Assembly: GCA_021234155.1 (NCBI GenBank)
Contig: JAJEKV010000072.1
Coordinates: 2,932,299-2,996,298, forward strand
DNA length: 64,000 nt
Direction: 5' to 3'
DNA from: Isoetes taiwanensis
Taxonomy: Eukaryota; Streptophyta; Lycopodiopsida; Isoetales; Isoetaceae
The position numbers and the translations under genes are program-made. The notes beneath the pieces are model-generated. The model did not search any database. It was not told the origin of the DNA and saw only the letters and a list, made by a program, of their open reading frames with translations. Below are positions 21,301 to 31,986 of this stretch, one piece after another. The first letter of the stretch is position 1. Every line of letters starts with the position of its first letter.

Positions 21301-24044
21301 TTACCAGAATTGAGCATTTTATATACAATCACAATCATAAGCGATTACACTTCATGCCAATATCATAGTTAAAAATACAAGAAATTTATCGCGGGAACAT
21401 TTCTCTTCGTCAACTCACTCATGCAGGGGAAATTTGTGTAACTTTGGAATGGTGCAAAAGTTCTTAAAATGTGATACTTGATGTTTTTCTATAATATGAG
21501 AAGTCATTGCACGAGTAGACTATGGGGTATCCAACCTAAGAGCATGCATGTGGATCTACCAAAAATAACGAAATTGCAAAAATAACGAAAACAATTCTAA
21601 CGAGACTCCATCAGTAATGGCTCCAGGGAAAATTTGGCTCTAGTTGCACTTAACACGATAAAGGGAGCTCGGATCATCTAGGATAGTATGACCTATTAAG
21701 CAGACCTATTAAGAACTTCTTTAAGTATTTCGTGTCGCTTTATTTATTATGCCACTAGGTTATGAAGAGAGACATCACATGAAAGTAATCATCGAGTCCC
21801 AATGATTTATTTCATATCATGTAATCCAACTCTTTCTCAAAAAGGCTTTCTTTCTTTCTTTCTAAATAATCCAACTCTGTTGTACCGTACAGCTAACAAA
21901 GCATATGTGGTGTCCCCAAAATGAATCAAATTAGAATCCACAAGTAGAAGGGAAAAGCAGATGAAGCCTAAATTATTGCCAATGGTTATGGAACCTACAA
22001 TCCTGGTGTTGAAGGATAACCATAACCTGTATGATGCAAAACTAAACCATTTTCTATATAGGCCTTGCAAATATATGTGTATATGTTGAGTAATCAGAAG
22101 ATTTCCCAAATTTTACGCCAACATATTGCTGTGAATATCCAGAAAAGAAACCAACCAAATTGCACCAAAGAAACTTTCTAATTTGTACCCATAACAATTT
22201 CCACAACTCAACTGATACCTATAACAATTTCCACAACCCATATAAACTGTAGCAGAAGAGCAAAATGTTTGTACATTATGTAAGCCATCAAATAATGTCG
22301 TTGTCGAATTCCAAATGGTGATGATATGGCAATAGGAGGCCATGTAGTCAAAGTACAGTCAAAAGTATTTGTATCTTATCAATTTAAAAAAGGAAATAAA
22401 CATGGTCAAGAAATATCCAGAGCTTGAATTGAGTACACGAATAGGTAATATACATATTGAATTATGGAACTACATGGAGAGCTGGAACTGCACATAGAGA
22501 AATAGAGCATTAGAAGGGAGGTAGATAGATACATACATTTTCCAATAAAGATGTAACATTTGCCACAGTCAACAAAAAAATTCAGAGAAAAGGCTTTGTC
22601 AATGAAAAAAATTCTGAGACCTGCTTCACTTCTGAAAAATCCCCTCCTATTTATGCACAGTTTTCAGCCATGTTTGCTGCTACTGCTCATGATTCTGCTC
22701 ATAATTCAGTCCTGGAAGGATCGCATTATACACGTCAAGGATTTCTACATCTAATGGAAAGCTTTGCATTTCCCATTGACGTTATCTTGTTGATGTGCAA
22801 AGTTTTAGTATCAACCCACACCCTAATTATAAAAGGAGCAACTCACAGGCAACCGCATTCCAATCAGATGTAAAAAAACAAATTAAAAAGAGCCGTTGGA
22901 CCCACTATCAACTTCCAACCTGTTAATGCAATGCCTACTCCAATCAGATGTAAAAAAACAAATTAAAAAGAGCCGTTGAATCCACTATCAATGTCCAACC
23001 TGTTAATGCAATGCCTACTGAGTTATGGATTTATATTTGTTCACAACCGTGTGAGACACAATTTGTGTTAAAAATAACCGTCAATTCCTTGAAAGTGCAC
23101 TATAGCAGATTGCATATAGTAAGTAGAATTGTGGAGCTGTAAAGAATATTGCTTGAGTTGTACAAACATGTTTACTTTTCTCCTTTATTGTGCTTTTAGA
23201 ATAACTTCGTAATTTCCTGGACATGTGAAGCATTCACTTATAAAAGGGCTTCTTTAAACAATGAGATTGCCAACACATGGCAGATATCTTCTTCTTCTTT
23301 TTCGATGCCTACTATAACTAGTCATATACCACAATTTGAAAGCCTTCTCAAATGATAACCTCCATGCATTACCACTTTAGGTAGACACGCATATATACAA
23401 AACACAGTGTCAATTAAAGGTAGCTCAACTATCTATCAATTTTAATAATATGCACTCAAAGCCTCCTAAGGTTATCAAGACGTGCTTGGAGATCACTATC
23501 ATCTCCAGAGGCACCTGTCGCTTGTGGCACCCTGGCGCTTGTTAACTCTGCTGGATTTGCAGGGGTATGGATGAGCTGCATAGATTGATGTAATAAAACA
23601 ATTATACTCTCAATTAAAACTTTACAAAATATACCTGTTGATCAAGGTCAATCCCAATTTCATCTAGAACTTGGTTGAACAGCTCGTTAGTTTCTTCCTC
23701 TTTCTTCATCACCTTCCAAAGCATCATCAATAGCATCTTCCATTACCTCCATTGTCATTTCCATTCTCTCGTTCTGCTTTACAAACGCTTGCATAATTTC
23801 TTGCAGTGCTGCTAGAATTAACTAACTTCTGCACTCTTTGTTCTTCCCAAATCTACCTTTATGGCACCTGAAATAAGAATCAATACCTGAATACGCAATG
23901 ACACTCCTTGCAGTTGGGATTCCAGTCCATAAAACTTTGTAATTTGATGGCAGGTTCGAATAAGATCTTTTGCCATCACTCTAACAACACCCTAAAATAA
24001 ACCAGATGAAAATTATTGTTGGTATGAAGGGAATGATATTAAAC
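21301..24044. repeat. Unit B segment collinear with 6346-7013 and 9841-11900
   Basis: Contains the unoccupied target site of the HUH element at 21945-21950, the ~79-base duplication (about 22860-23020) and the VPS2-like exons. It runs to GATATTAAA at 24044, where the 6.5-kb insertion begins; the matching sequence resumes at 30604. Confidence 0.65.
23463..23995 (-). pseudogene. ESCRT-III VPS2-like fragment (copy B)
   Basis: Same three exons as copy A (KDLIRTCHQITKFYGL; QNERMEMTMEVMEDAID; DSDLQARLDNLRRL). The identical extra base after GATGAAGAA shows that the frameshift predates the duplication. B reads EVMED and QARLDNL, closer to VPS2 family wording than A's GVMED and QAHLDNL. Confidence 0.72.
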
Positions 24045-24229
24045 AAGGTGCTGCGCACGGAGGGTTGCCCTCCGTGACCCGAGAATGAAATGGCTTAAAT
24101 CACACTTCAAAGTCATGTTTTCGAGCATATACTGACATATACTTGGAATATGCCACAAACCCACATGGATGAGGGTTTTCCCCTTAGGGGCAACCCAAAA
24201 AACTGGACGTTAACATATCAGTGGAATGC

Positions 24230-24590
24230 TGTCGGATGGGCATATTTGCCCTTTATTCCTTGATCTGGACCGTACATAGCGATCCTCGTTTGTGGGGTAT
24301 GCATGTACAAGTTTTTGTATACTGTATATTAAGATTTGCAAAATACTATAAGGTTTGAGAGAATGTACTTAATGGTATTAATTTTATACATGTATTGTTA
24401 ATATATTTTAGAGGCTCTCGCTGCCCTACGTAACCCCCCGTGTGAATATGCATCCAAACCAAAGGGGGTTTAAGGGGGATTTTAATTTAAATGTGTCAAA
24501 TGCAATGGTTTATGTTAATAATGTTAATGGTAGTTGTGTGTTGATTGTTATATTAAAAAAATTTTGGGCCCTTCGGGCCCTAACTAAAGC
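24230..24590. repeat. Partial copy of the foldback element
   Basis: Matches the centre and right arm of 15655-16810, including CTCTCGCTGCCCTACGT, AACCAAAGGGGGTTTAAGGG and the palindromic GGGCCCTTCGGGCCC near 24567-24583. The other arm is missing. Confidence 0.65.
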
Positions 24591-24812
24591 AGAAAGAAAA
24601 TGGGAAAATCTTCCATCTAACATTGAGAAATGAAGAAACATCCATTCAGCACTATTACAAGTTCAAACACCATATATATAAATTCTTGCTCAATGCCTTC
24701 ATGGAGTTTTTTTTTTTTTTTAAGCAAATCATATACTTATTATTCATAACCTTCACAAGGAATCACAAAGAACATAATGTTGTGATCACCGGAATAAAGT
24801 CAATCTCAAAGG

Positions 24813-25258
24813 TCAAATTTCAGCTGACGACACTACACGAGATTGACGATTATGTCTTGCAAGCTTAACAAAAACACTAGAGAAACAAGATGGTGCCCAC
24901 CAAGGAGTCCTTACTTCTTACTCTCCTTTCAGACATGCAACTTTAATATTCCGAAGCTCCCTACAAAGGGTGATGAAATCCCCCCACTTCATGTGGCAGC
25001 GCCTTATGAAACGAAGAATCTGCTCTGTGGAAAATGTTGACAAACTATTCAAGTATTCACCATTTACACCATTTTGTTTGAAAGTCTCCTTATAGCTTTC
25101 AAGACCAATTTTCTCAAGCCAAACACCAACATCCTCTGGAGTCCAGATAAAGAAGTCCAGGGGTTCTGGAGTTGACATAATAAAGATTTGCCTCCAACAA
25201 CAAAAGGCCCCAAGCAGAACCACGGTACTCACAGAGAGTCACCACTATCCGATGCCAT
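24813..25258 (-). pseudogene. Plant SAM-domain protein with one nonsense codon
   Basis: From ATG at 25178 the frame reads MSTPEPLDFFIWTPEDVGVW, then SYKETFKQNGVNGEYL, ILRFIRRCHMKWGDFITLC and IKVACLKGE, followed by TAA (24920-24918), and continues in the same frame as EVRTPWWAPSCFSSVFVK...QSRVV to TGA at 24815-24813. Plant homologues of this short single-SAM protein continue KGEQ(E/K)VRRPWWAPS, so a Gln or Lys codon became TAA while all else stayed in frame. A further upstream ATG (25258, MASDSGDSL) would join through a 41-base GT-AG gap, too short for a normal plant intron. SAM domains mediate protein-protein oligomerisation. Confidence 0.75.
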
Positions 25259-25259
25259 C

Positions 25260-26640
25260 ACTTTAATCTAACAGTCTATAAAAGCTGCCAGAGAAGCATC
25301 CTCTATCATGAAAACCTTATAGCAATTCAATAAACTTCGAGTTCTAGAAATTTAGAATAGTCCAAAGACTTTGCCTCTACAAAATAATTTACAGAGAACG
25401 GATAAAAGTAAAAATAAAAGAGCCTAACTCGGCTTGGAATCCGGCGATCATAAAATGCCGAGGATTTGGGAACTTGGAGAGTAAATTCAGGCAAAGTATG
25501 CACATATATAGAATACGGTTGCTCATGCCCTTTGAAGAATGCCCCAGAGGCGACAAAGGCAATGGGCCTTTAGTTAAGAACATGAATGCTATCTTAGAAT
25601 CCCGCTAATAGGGGTGCCTAATCTTCTCAAGCATTACCATAGAGGCCATCCATAGAAGCTCTTCATCGGTCATATTATGAAGATAAGGGAAGTTTTCCCC
25701 ATAAGAACTCGGACCCGATGTCTGCCCATTTTGTTTTACACATGGCAATGGAGAACTCGAAAAAATCCAGCCTTTGCTCCACCAATATACCTAGACATGT
25801 GAAAACTACCAACAACACCAACAAGCAGCCCTATTCCAAGCACCACGTAAAATAACAGCGACTTACCAAGCCCGCATGGGCCAATCCTCTTCATCGACCC
25901 TCCTCGTGTTCGGATGTTGCCCCATCCCTTATTTTGGAGTATACCTGATTCCTCAACCTCTCAATTGTTTCTAAACTCGCCAAAGATTTTTCAACGCGGA
26001 AAGATCCGTGATTGAGCTTGTTTTGAGGGAAATGGATCTCCCATACCATGAGATTCCTCACCTAGAGCAGATTTCTGGAACTGAAATATGCGCCACCATG
26101 CAACCATCCATTATTTCCACATACTTAGATATGAAAACCCAACAGTATCGCGACCTTCTTTCACCAAATCCCTCATGCTTTTTCAAACTACGCCAACTAC
26201 ACATGAATAAATGGGATTAAACCGCTCTGCAACCCCAAACCTGGGCCAAAGGTCGACTTCAACTGCGCTTATACACCATAAATTGCTTCAAATTAACAGC
26301 CCAAAATTTTTCTTTTCAAAAGCTAAGACGACCCAATCGGCTAGGCCATGGCAAGGAAAGTGGGACCGAACAAGACTACAAAAGAGACGGCTTTGCAACT
26401 TTAACAAAGGATCAAGAAAGGAATCCGGAAAACAGCCTCCGTAATAAAATAAAGTGGAGGATATTGGTAAATTGCTTAAATGAGCCTTCTGCCCTCTGAT
26501 CTGGCGAACATGGCTCGTATCGACTTCATAGCAGGGGGTATAAACCCTCCGCATGTTTTGCAGCTTGCTTTCAATATTCCTGTTGACCTCGTTGCCAAGC
26601 TCCAGGCCAATTTCACCACTTAAAATTTGCTCACATGTAA
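25260..26640. other. Stretch without recognisable genes inside the 6.5-kb insertion
   Basis: AT-rich sequence, presumably promoter-side flank of the SAM gene. A 70-residue plus frame at 26008-26220 and overlapping frames near 26290-26710 have no recognisable domain or gene structure. Confidence 0.45.
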
Positions 26641-26642
26641 AT

Positions 26643-27022
26643 AAACCAGACCATGCCATGGAAACTTTGAATATGTAGCTCAAACTGCTGAAGCAAGCAT
26701 CCGGCCGGATCATCCTCTGCCACTACAAATCTGTTTCCACTCTGATCACAAGAACATTAATTTTTTGCAAGAATGCCCTGAAATGCTATCCAGGAGGCTT
26801 GCATGTTCAGCCCCTAAAATAAAAAGAGGACTTTTGTTGTGAGCCCTTGGATGTTGGACCATTGAAAAAAAAAAGAGCTAAATCAACGACTAAGAAATGA
26901 TGCACTCTAGATGTACGCATTAGTACATCCATTCGAATACGCCATGAAATCTTAGGAAAACCTTTGTGAAAAGCGTATAAAAACACAAAAAAACCCCCTG
27001 TTATTATGCTACATATTCATAA
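26643..27022. repeat. Second copy of the 17885-18262 repeat
   Basis: Begins at ACCAGACCATGCCATGGAAAC and ends at TATGCTACATATTCA, the same limits as at 17885-18262, with small indels between. Recurrence of a segment with fixed ends supports an independently mobile piece. Confidence 0.65.
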
Positions 27023-27029
27023 TTCATAA

Positions 27030-28300
27030 GGCAAGGCATTCAAATATGCTAATAACTCACAAATTGAATGTTGCAAATAGGAAAAAGAAACACAATCCAT
27101 TGGTTCCATTCAAACCTTGAACATATCAAAAGACGAGAAGCAAAAATGATGATTTCGTTGGTGTTTTAGTTTTCATTGTATGGATTATTATTGATTAGCT
27201 CAAATATTATTGGAAAACCAGAGTTTACAGTCAATATGTGGAGATCAGATTGTTGTGAATGGGTTGTACAAAGACATCTAGATTATTGTGAGTGGGTTGT
27301 ACAAAGACATCTAGCTGCAGAACATATAGGAACCTTAAGCTGGGAGATTGTGCTTTGATGGCAGAGTTACTTTGGACCTTTATCATGCTTGTGGGTCTGT
27401 TTGCTATCAAATACATATGTTTGCACAGGATGGAGGAGCTTTAGAAACATGTGGTGACATGGAAACAACATGCAATGGCATTGACAAGGAGATAAAAGTT
27501 ATTCATGAGTTGTTTAAAGATTCAAATCAAACACAATACACCACCATGTTTGAACTTAATATCCTGGGAAATGCCAGATAGGAACAAGGAAAAATCTCTT
27601 GCTATACACCTGAGGACACCTTAAGGGACAATGCCAGAGCGAGCAAATATCTTTAGGCCACAATGTGGCTAAGTTACGTAGAACATTGAACTTAGAAAAT
27701 TGTGGATTGGGTTCATTCATGCTTGTGGTGATATATATTGATTAGCTCGAATCACCAAAGATTGTTATCTAGAGACCAGTTTATGGGAATGTGGTATTTT
27801 AACAAGAAGAACAAAGCGTCTTTTAAAGAGAGTTTTCATAGTATGCTATTCAAAACGATTCTCTTTAGTTGTATAGATTTCCTCACATTCTGATCTTGGG
27901 CCATTACTAGCAGTGGGCTATCCTTCGTCCAGCAAAGGAAGTACGCCGGAAACGATACTAAATATAAGTTGCCCATTCGTTCTCTATGTCTCAGCCTTGT
28001 GGTGGCAATGCTTTAGGTAATGAATAAGCGCTATGCTAGGCCTATAGATATCGTAAAGAAATTGAGACATACTTTCCCCAAGGGGTGCATAGAGTACAGA
28101 AGAGATCATTAGACAAGTTGACTGATTATCAAAGAGGGGCAGATTTTTTAACATACAACTCATGTTCCATGAGTGAATCGCAATAAGAGAAGTGAATTTA
28201 GATACTGCCATGTTATACACTGATCTGCCGAATAGTTACCAATGAATCGCAATAAGAGAAGTGAATTTAGATACTGCCATGTTATACACTGATCTGCCGA
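27030..28300. other. Gene-fragment-like region with two short tandem duplications
   Basis: No family recognised. 27248-27313 holds a ~33-base doubling (GTTGTGAATGGGTTGTACAA / TTGTGAGTGGGTTGTACAA) within an open frame. About 28163-28300 holds a 69-base unit twice in direct repeat (word TGAATCGCAATAAGAGAAG). Both doublings look recent because the copies are nearly identical. Confidence 0.5.
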
Positions 28301-28309
28301 ATAGTTACC

Positions 28310-30444
28310 AAATGCCAACATAAGATCCTTTAAGGCCATAAGGAAGGGGACCTCCTACAGCCAGCAACACGGTACCAGTTATGTCATAGGCATGGCTATA
28401 CACGACTTGAGGTGCTCCCCCTCTATAGTGTGAAACAATAGCTTCTTGATTCTCGTGCTGCCAATAAATGTTAGTTCAATTTTGTTTTGCTGAATGCAAA
28501 TCAAACGAAATGATGCATTATTAAAAATCCTTTCCCAGTGCTAAGATAATACTGATCCCTCAAATATCGGGTTGTTTTATCCGGAACTATAAATGCTATT
28601 AGATTGCAAACAGCCGCATCCAACGCATGTATGTGGATGGTGATAAGACTTACAAAGCATTATGTATTGCTCTGCCCTGATATCGAAGAATGATGTTCTG
28701 CCTTTGCCACCACCAATTGTAAGAATGGGTCCTTGCAAACTTAGAGACCTGACTCCTGTTCTCCCATAGCACAATAATAACATACATACCAAATCCATCA
28801 TCAAGTGATTCCACGTGATTTATAATGTGCCCACAACGGGTGTCTATGAAAGAGATGAACCTTTGAGATCCCACAACAATATAGGGATACTCAAAAACAA
28901 GGCAAGCAATTTCTCTTTTGTGAGCAAGTGAGATCCCCACAACGTGTTATTTCAAAAATTAGTCCAGGACTTGCAACTCAATCAGAAAAGAAATGACTCA
29001 CCACTTCCATTACATGTGGATCCCACACTTTACAAGTTTCATCTGGACTGACGGTTGCAAATAGCTGCTCTTGGGTCAAAGGAACCATCAAGTTCATGCA
29101 CACATACATATTTTACTCTAGCAAGGGCTGTACCCCTACCTCGCATCGCGCACAATACTTAAGATCCCGCACCTTATTCAAGTGTTCTCTTTTATCAGCA
29201 ATTGGTTTTTCATTTATAAACTCCTTGCCATCCATCACAGACCATAGCTTCACAGTGGAATCACGAGAACCCTCTGATATCTAGTTAATACAAATTTTCA
29301 AATAGGGCTTACGTGGTTAGGAATACTGTGGACGAGCATAGTTTGAAGAACCCAAGAACTTGAGAATATCCAATCATTGTGTTTACGTATGCGTTGAGAA
29401 TGACAACTAGGTATAGACGCGTTCTCTGTTCTAGGAAGGTTATTAAAAATAAAGCTAAATAACATCGGATGTATGGGACTTGTAAATCATGCAACATTGC
29501 ACGAGCTTTCTCCTCGGGTTTATGCCATGACTTTGAGAATGTTAATATATGAAATATATATCACACCAAAAAAAGAATAACAAGTCTCTGTTTCTTTCAT
29601 GATTCAAGCAGTTGCTTAGAAAGAGACATTATTTACAACATTTGATCTAGGTATTAGTAAGCTGTAAAATTAATTTGGGTGAGTTATTTCAGCCTTTCTT
29701 TTCTTTTGAAGGTCACTATAATGATTAACTTATCCCAAGGCTCGGAGCGTTAAGGCAATGAAATCTTATGAGGACTAATCGTTTACGGTTCATAAAAAGG
29801 TTTAAATTTTCCTTTAATAGTCGAATTGGTTCAAAAGATGGAAGTGTCAAAAATCGCTACATCATTAGGGGTGGTCCGCTCCGGTCGCCATGAAGCGTCC
29901 TAGAAGAATTTATACTTCAACAGCTAAAGATCGAGACAATTCACGAGCTAGATCTTTGCGAAACTTCATATAATAAAAGGATACATTTTGTGGATTCCGC
30001 AACTTCTCGCGCTATTATGAGAGGGACCATTTCTGCCGGGCAAAGGAATGTCACAAAACTTATCTTTATGTGAATCGATGACCAAAAGCTTGTTGTCCTT
30101 TGTTCCAAGAACCACATTCGCACTATCAAGCCAAGCTGTTGCAAAAACCTTGTCATGACATCTTGTTGCTGTCAGCTCCCTCTCTTTCAAAGCACTAGGT
30201 ATTTTATCAGCAATTTCTTGGCATAGCTTCTCTTCTGAGCTGCATCATTTATCAATCGTCAGAAAGCTAAAATCAGCAAGGCTTTCTGGTTTTGCATACA
30301 AAATCATAGATCGTATTAAAGTCTAAGCTGTATCAAACAACAAATGAAAATGAATGGAGCAAAATCGAAAAGAAAATAACTACCATGCTCTTGGAAGCCA
30401 GAGGAAAATGCTTGGAAGAAGAAGAAGGGTCGAGCTGCGCCATA
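28310..30444 (-). pseudogene. DCAF12-type WD40 protein, multi-exon, frameshifted
   Basis: Minus-strand pieces in N-to-C order match DDB1-CUL4-associated factor 12-like proteins: KEREL...RCHDKVFATAWLDS then VVLGTKDNKLLVID and ...GIHK (30240-29990); ATGADHP / NDVAIFDT / LPSFEPIRLLK in three successive frames (about 29900-29800); GSRDSTVKLWSV (about 29270); LFATVSPDETCKVWDPH before GTGAGT (about 29070); KREIACLVFEYPYIVVGSQ then FISFIDTRCG (28930-28840); VRSLSLQGPILTIGGGKGRT then SFFDIRAEQY (28770-28680); VLLAVGGPLPYGLKGSYVGI (about 28350). A possible first exon, MAQLDPSSSSKHFPLASKSM, starts at 30444 but does not join in phase. Such WD40 proteins are substrate receptors of CUL4 ubiquitin ligases. 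Frame changes around 29860 disable the gene; intron remnants show that genomic DNA, not mRNA, was captured. Confidence 0.72.
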
Positions 30445-30514
30445 GCCACGGTTGCGAAGGAATGGGGCTGGATGACCGAGAGTTTACAGGCAGCAGCCAG
30501 TTTGGAGCAGTCAC

Positions 30515-30605
30515 CAGCATATGCTAGGCATATGCCGGCATATACTTGGATATGCCCACATACCCACATAAACGAGGGTTTGCCCCCCTAGGGGCAACCC
30601 AAAAA
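30515..30605 (+). repeat. GCATATGCC-rich terminal repeat with GGGTTTGCCCC hairpin
   Basis: Contains several GCATATGC/GGATATGCC words followed by CCCACAT, an ACGAGGGTTT word and the hairpin GGGTTTGCCCC/GGGGCAACCC, then AAAAA. Related copies: 24118-24203 (same orientation) and 57461-57600 (inverted). Confidence 0.65.
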
Positions 30606-31244
30606 ATTGAAGAATAGAACACTGTAGTAAAAGCTACTTCTCCTATGTTTAGTCATTGAATATACAGTGTGCCTATTTCTGATCCTCAAACTCCAATAGC
30701 TGGGGAAGGAATCTCAGGGGCAACAAAATCGATTTCATAGAAACTAAAGTATTCTTCTCAAAGTTGCATTAAACCATGTTGCCCATTGCATCCCATAATA
30801 AAAAAGTGAATTCAACCACTAAATGAACCTTCAACGTGATGTTAAGTGATGTTCATGATATTGCACTCTATAGAAGATTCTTAGTATCAACCAGTCAAGA
30901 ACACTGTTAAAGAAGGCAAAATTGTGACGCAACTAAAATATAATGAAAAGATGGGGGCACAGGAGTTGTGCATTTGCACACAGCAGTTTTTAATACCAAT
31001 CTCAACAAGCTTACTAGCTAGCAAGAAAAACTTATCCAACCCTGTTGTGGATCTTCAAATTGGTGGGAGACATCACTTGGAATGCTGTGTTGAAGGTGCA
31101 GATGGGAGCGATAGAAATACCGATGATGATGCATAGTAGGTCTATTCTCCAGTTTTGTAAATTGTCAACTGCCCACATAATACTCCAAATTACATATCCA
31201 AAGCATTCAATGTAAGCAACACAAGGAGCATTCCAGAGAGAGGC

Positions 31245-31295
31245 AACAACAGAGAGGAGGCAGAACAACACAAGGAGCATTCCAGATGAAGCCAT
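31245..31295 (-). pseudogene. Truncated 5' end of cysteine-rich gene (unit C)
   Basis: ATG at 31295 encodes MASSGMLLVLFCLLSVV and then runs into unrelated sequence from the end of unit B (ASLWNAP...). A small duplicate of the CACAAGGAGCATTCCAGA word sits at the junction (31219-31236), suggesting end joining when the units fused. TATA-like sequence is retained about 40 bases upstream. Confidence 0.7.
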
Positions 31296-31449
31296 TGCTT
31301 ATGATGCTTGCTACGAAGCTCAAGCTCGTCTTTTATATGTGGAACATCTTTATCTTATCTCAGACGTGTCCTTCAGAGATGCCATACTGCCATAGACAAA
31401 ACAGACAGCCATAACTTGAATTACAACCTTCCCTTCATACTAGCCTAAT

Positions 31450-31760
31450 GGGTTTGACGGCTCAGATTTAGGCACTCTCATCAGAGATTAGGGGTGGCCA
31501 TACCTTGAATTACGGAGACATCTCAGATTTAGGCACCATTGTAGATTAGGGGAAGACGTCTCGGATTTAGGCACTCATCAGAGATTAGGGGCAGCCTTAC
31601 CTTGAATTACACCATACTTTGGATGTCCTGTTTCGATCGGACACTAATTTCAGGTGATAGACATAGGCGATAGACATAGACGTGTTCTCTGCGGTAAGCC
31701 ACGGGGCACTCTTGTAGATTAGGGGCAGCCTTACCTTGAATTCTGACCATCTTTGGACGC
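31450..31760. repeat. ~60-bp tandem repeats (unit C)
   Basis: Degenerate copies of the CAGATTTAGGCACT / GATTAGGGG / CAGCCTTACCTTGAATT array, with additional repeats of GATAGACATAGACGTGTTCT after it. Confidence 0.7.
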
Positions 31761-31986
31761 CCTGTTTTCGATCAGACACTAATTTCAGCCGATAGACATA
31801 GACGTGTTCTGACGTGTTCTCTGGTAAGCCACAGAACATGCTCTCTGGTAAGCCATCAATTCTTTGTATATTTAAGGATCACCATGCACTATGCGCCTTG
31901 CCATCATATAGGTCTTACAAAATTTATATTCTCCAAAATGGTCTGAACAGCAAAGCTTGGCTAAAATATCCTACATTACTTGATGG

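Larger units (their letters stand above)
24045..30603. mobile_element. 6.5-kb gene-carrying insertion in unit B
   Basis: Unit A reads GATATT-(A)7-TTGAAG without interruption; unit B has 6.5 kb between the same flanks. Near the left end is a perfect 9-bp hairpin (CACGGAGGG/CCCTCCGTG, 24056-24076). At the right end is GGGTTTGCCCC/GGGGCAACCC (30576-30600) followed by AAAAA. The ~90 bases before the right hairpin occur in the same orientation at 24118-24203 and inverted at 57461-57550. Inside are a partial foldback copy, a SAM-domain gene, a copy of 17885-18262 and a DCAF12-like gene, both genes on the minus strand. No transposase is seen. Gene capture and terminal hairpins recall Helitrons, but there is no 5' TC or 3' CTRR, so the class is open. 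Confidence 0.6.
14965..31220. repeat. Composite repeat unit B
   Basis: Collinear with A but enlarged by the insertions at 15655-18262 and 24045-30603, and without the HUH element and the inverted LTR-like copy. It has lost the part corresponding to about 4760-5740 of A: sequence jumps at about 20690 from the PPR-downstream fragment into the middle of the LTR-like repeat. The right end fuses at 31220 to the start of unit C. Confidence 0.75.

Noticed and set aside
24045-30603. Helitron
   Set aside because: The 3' hairpin and captured genes fit, but no 5' TC, no 3' CTRR and no RepHel; left unclassified.
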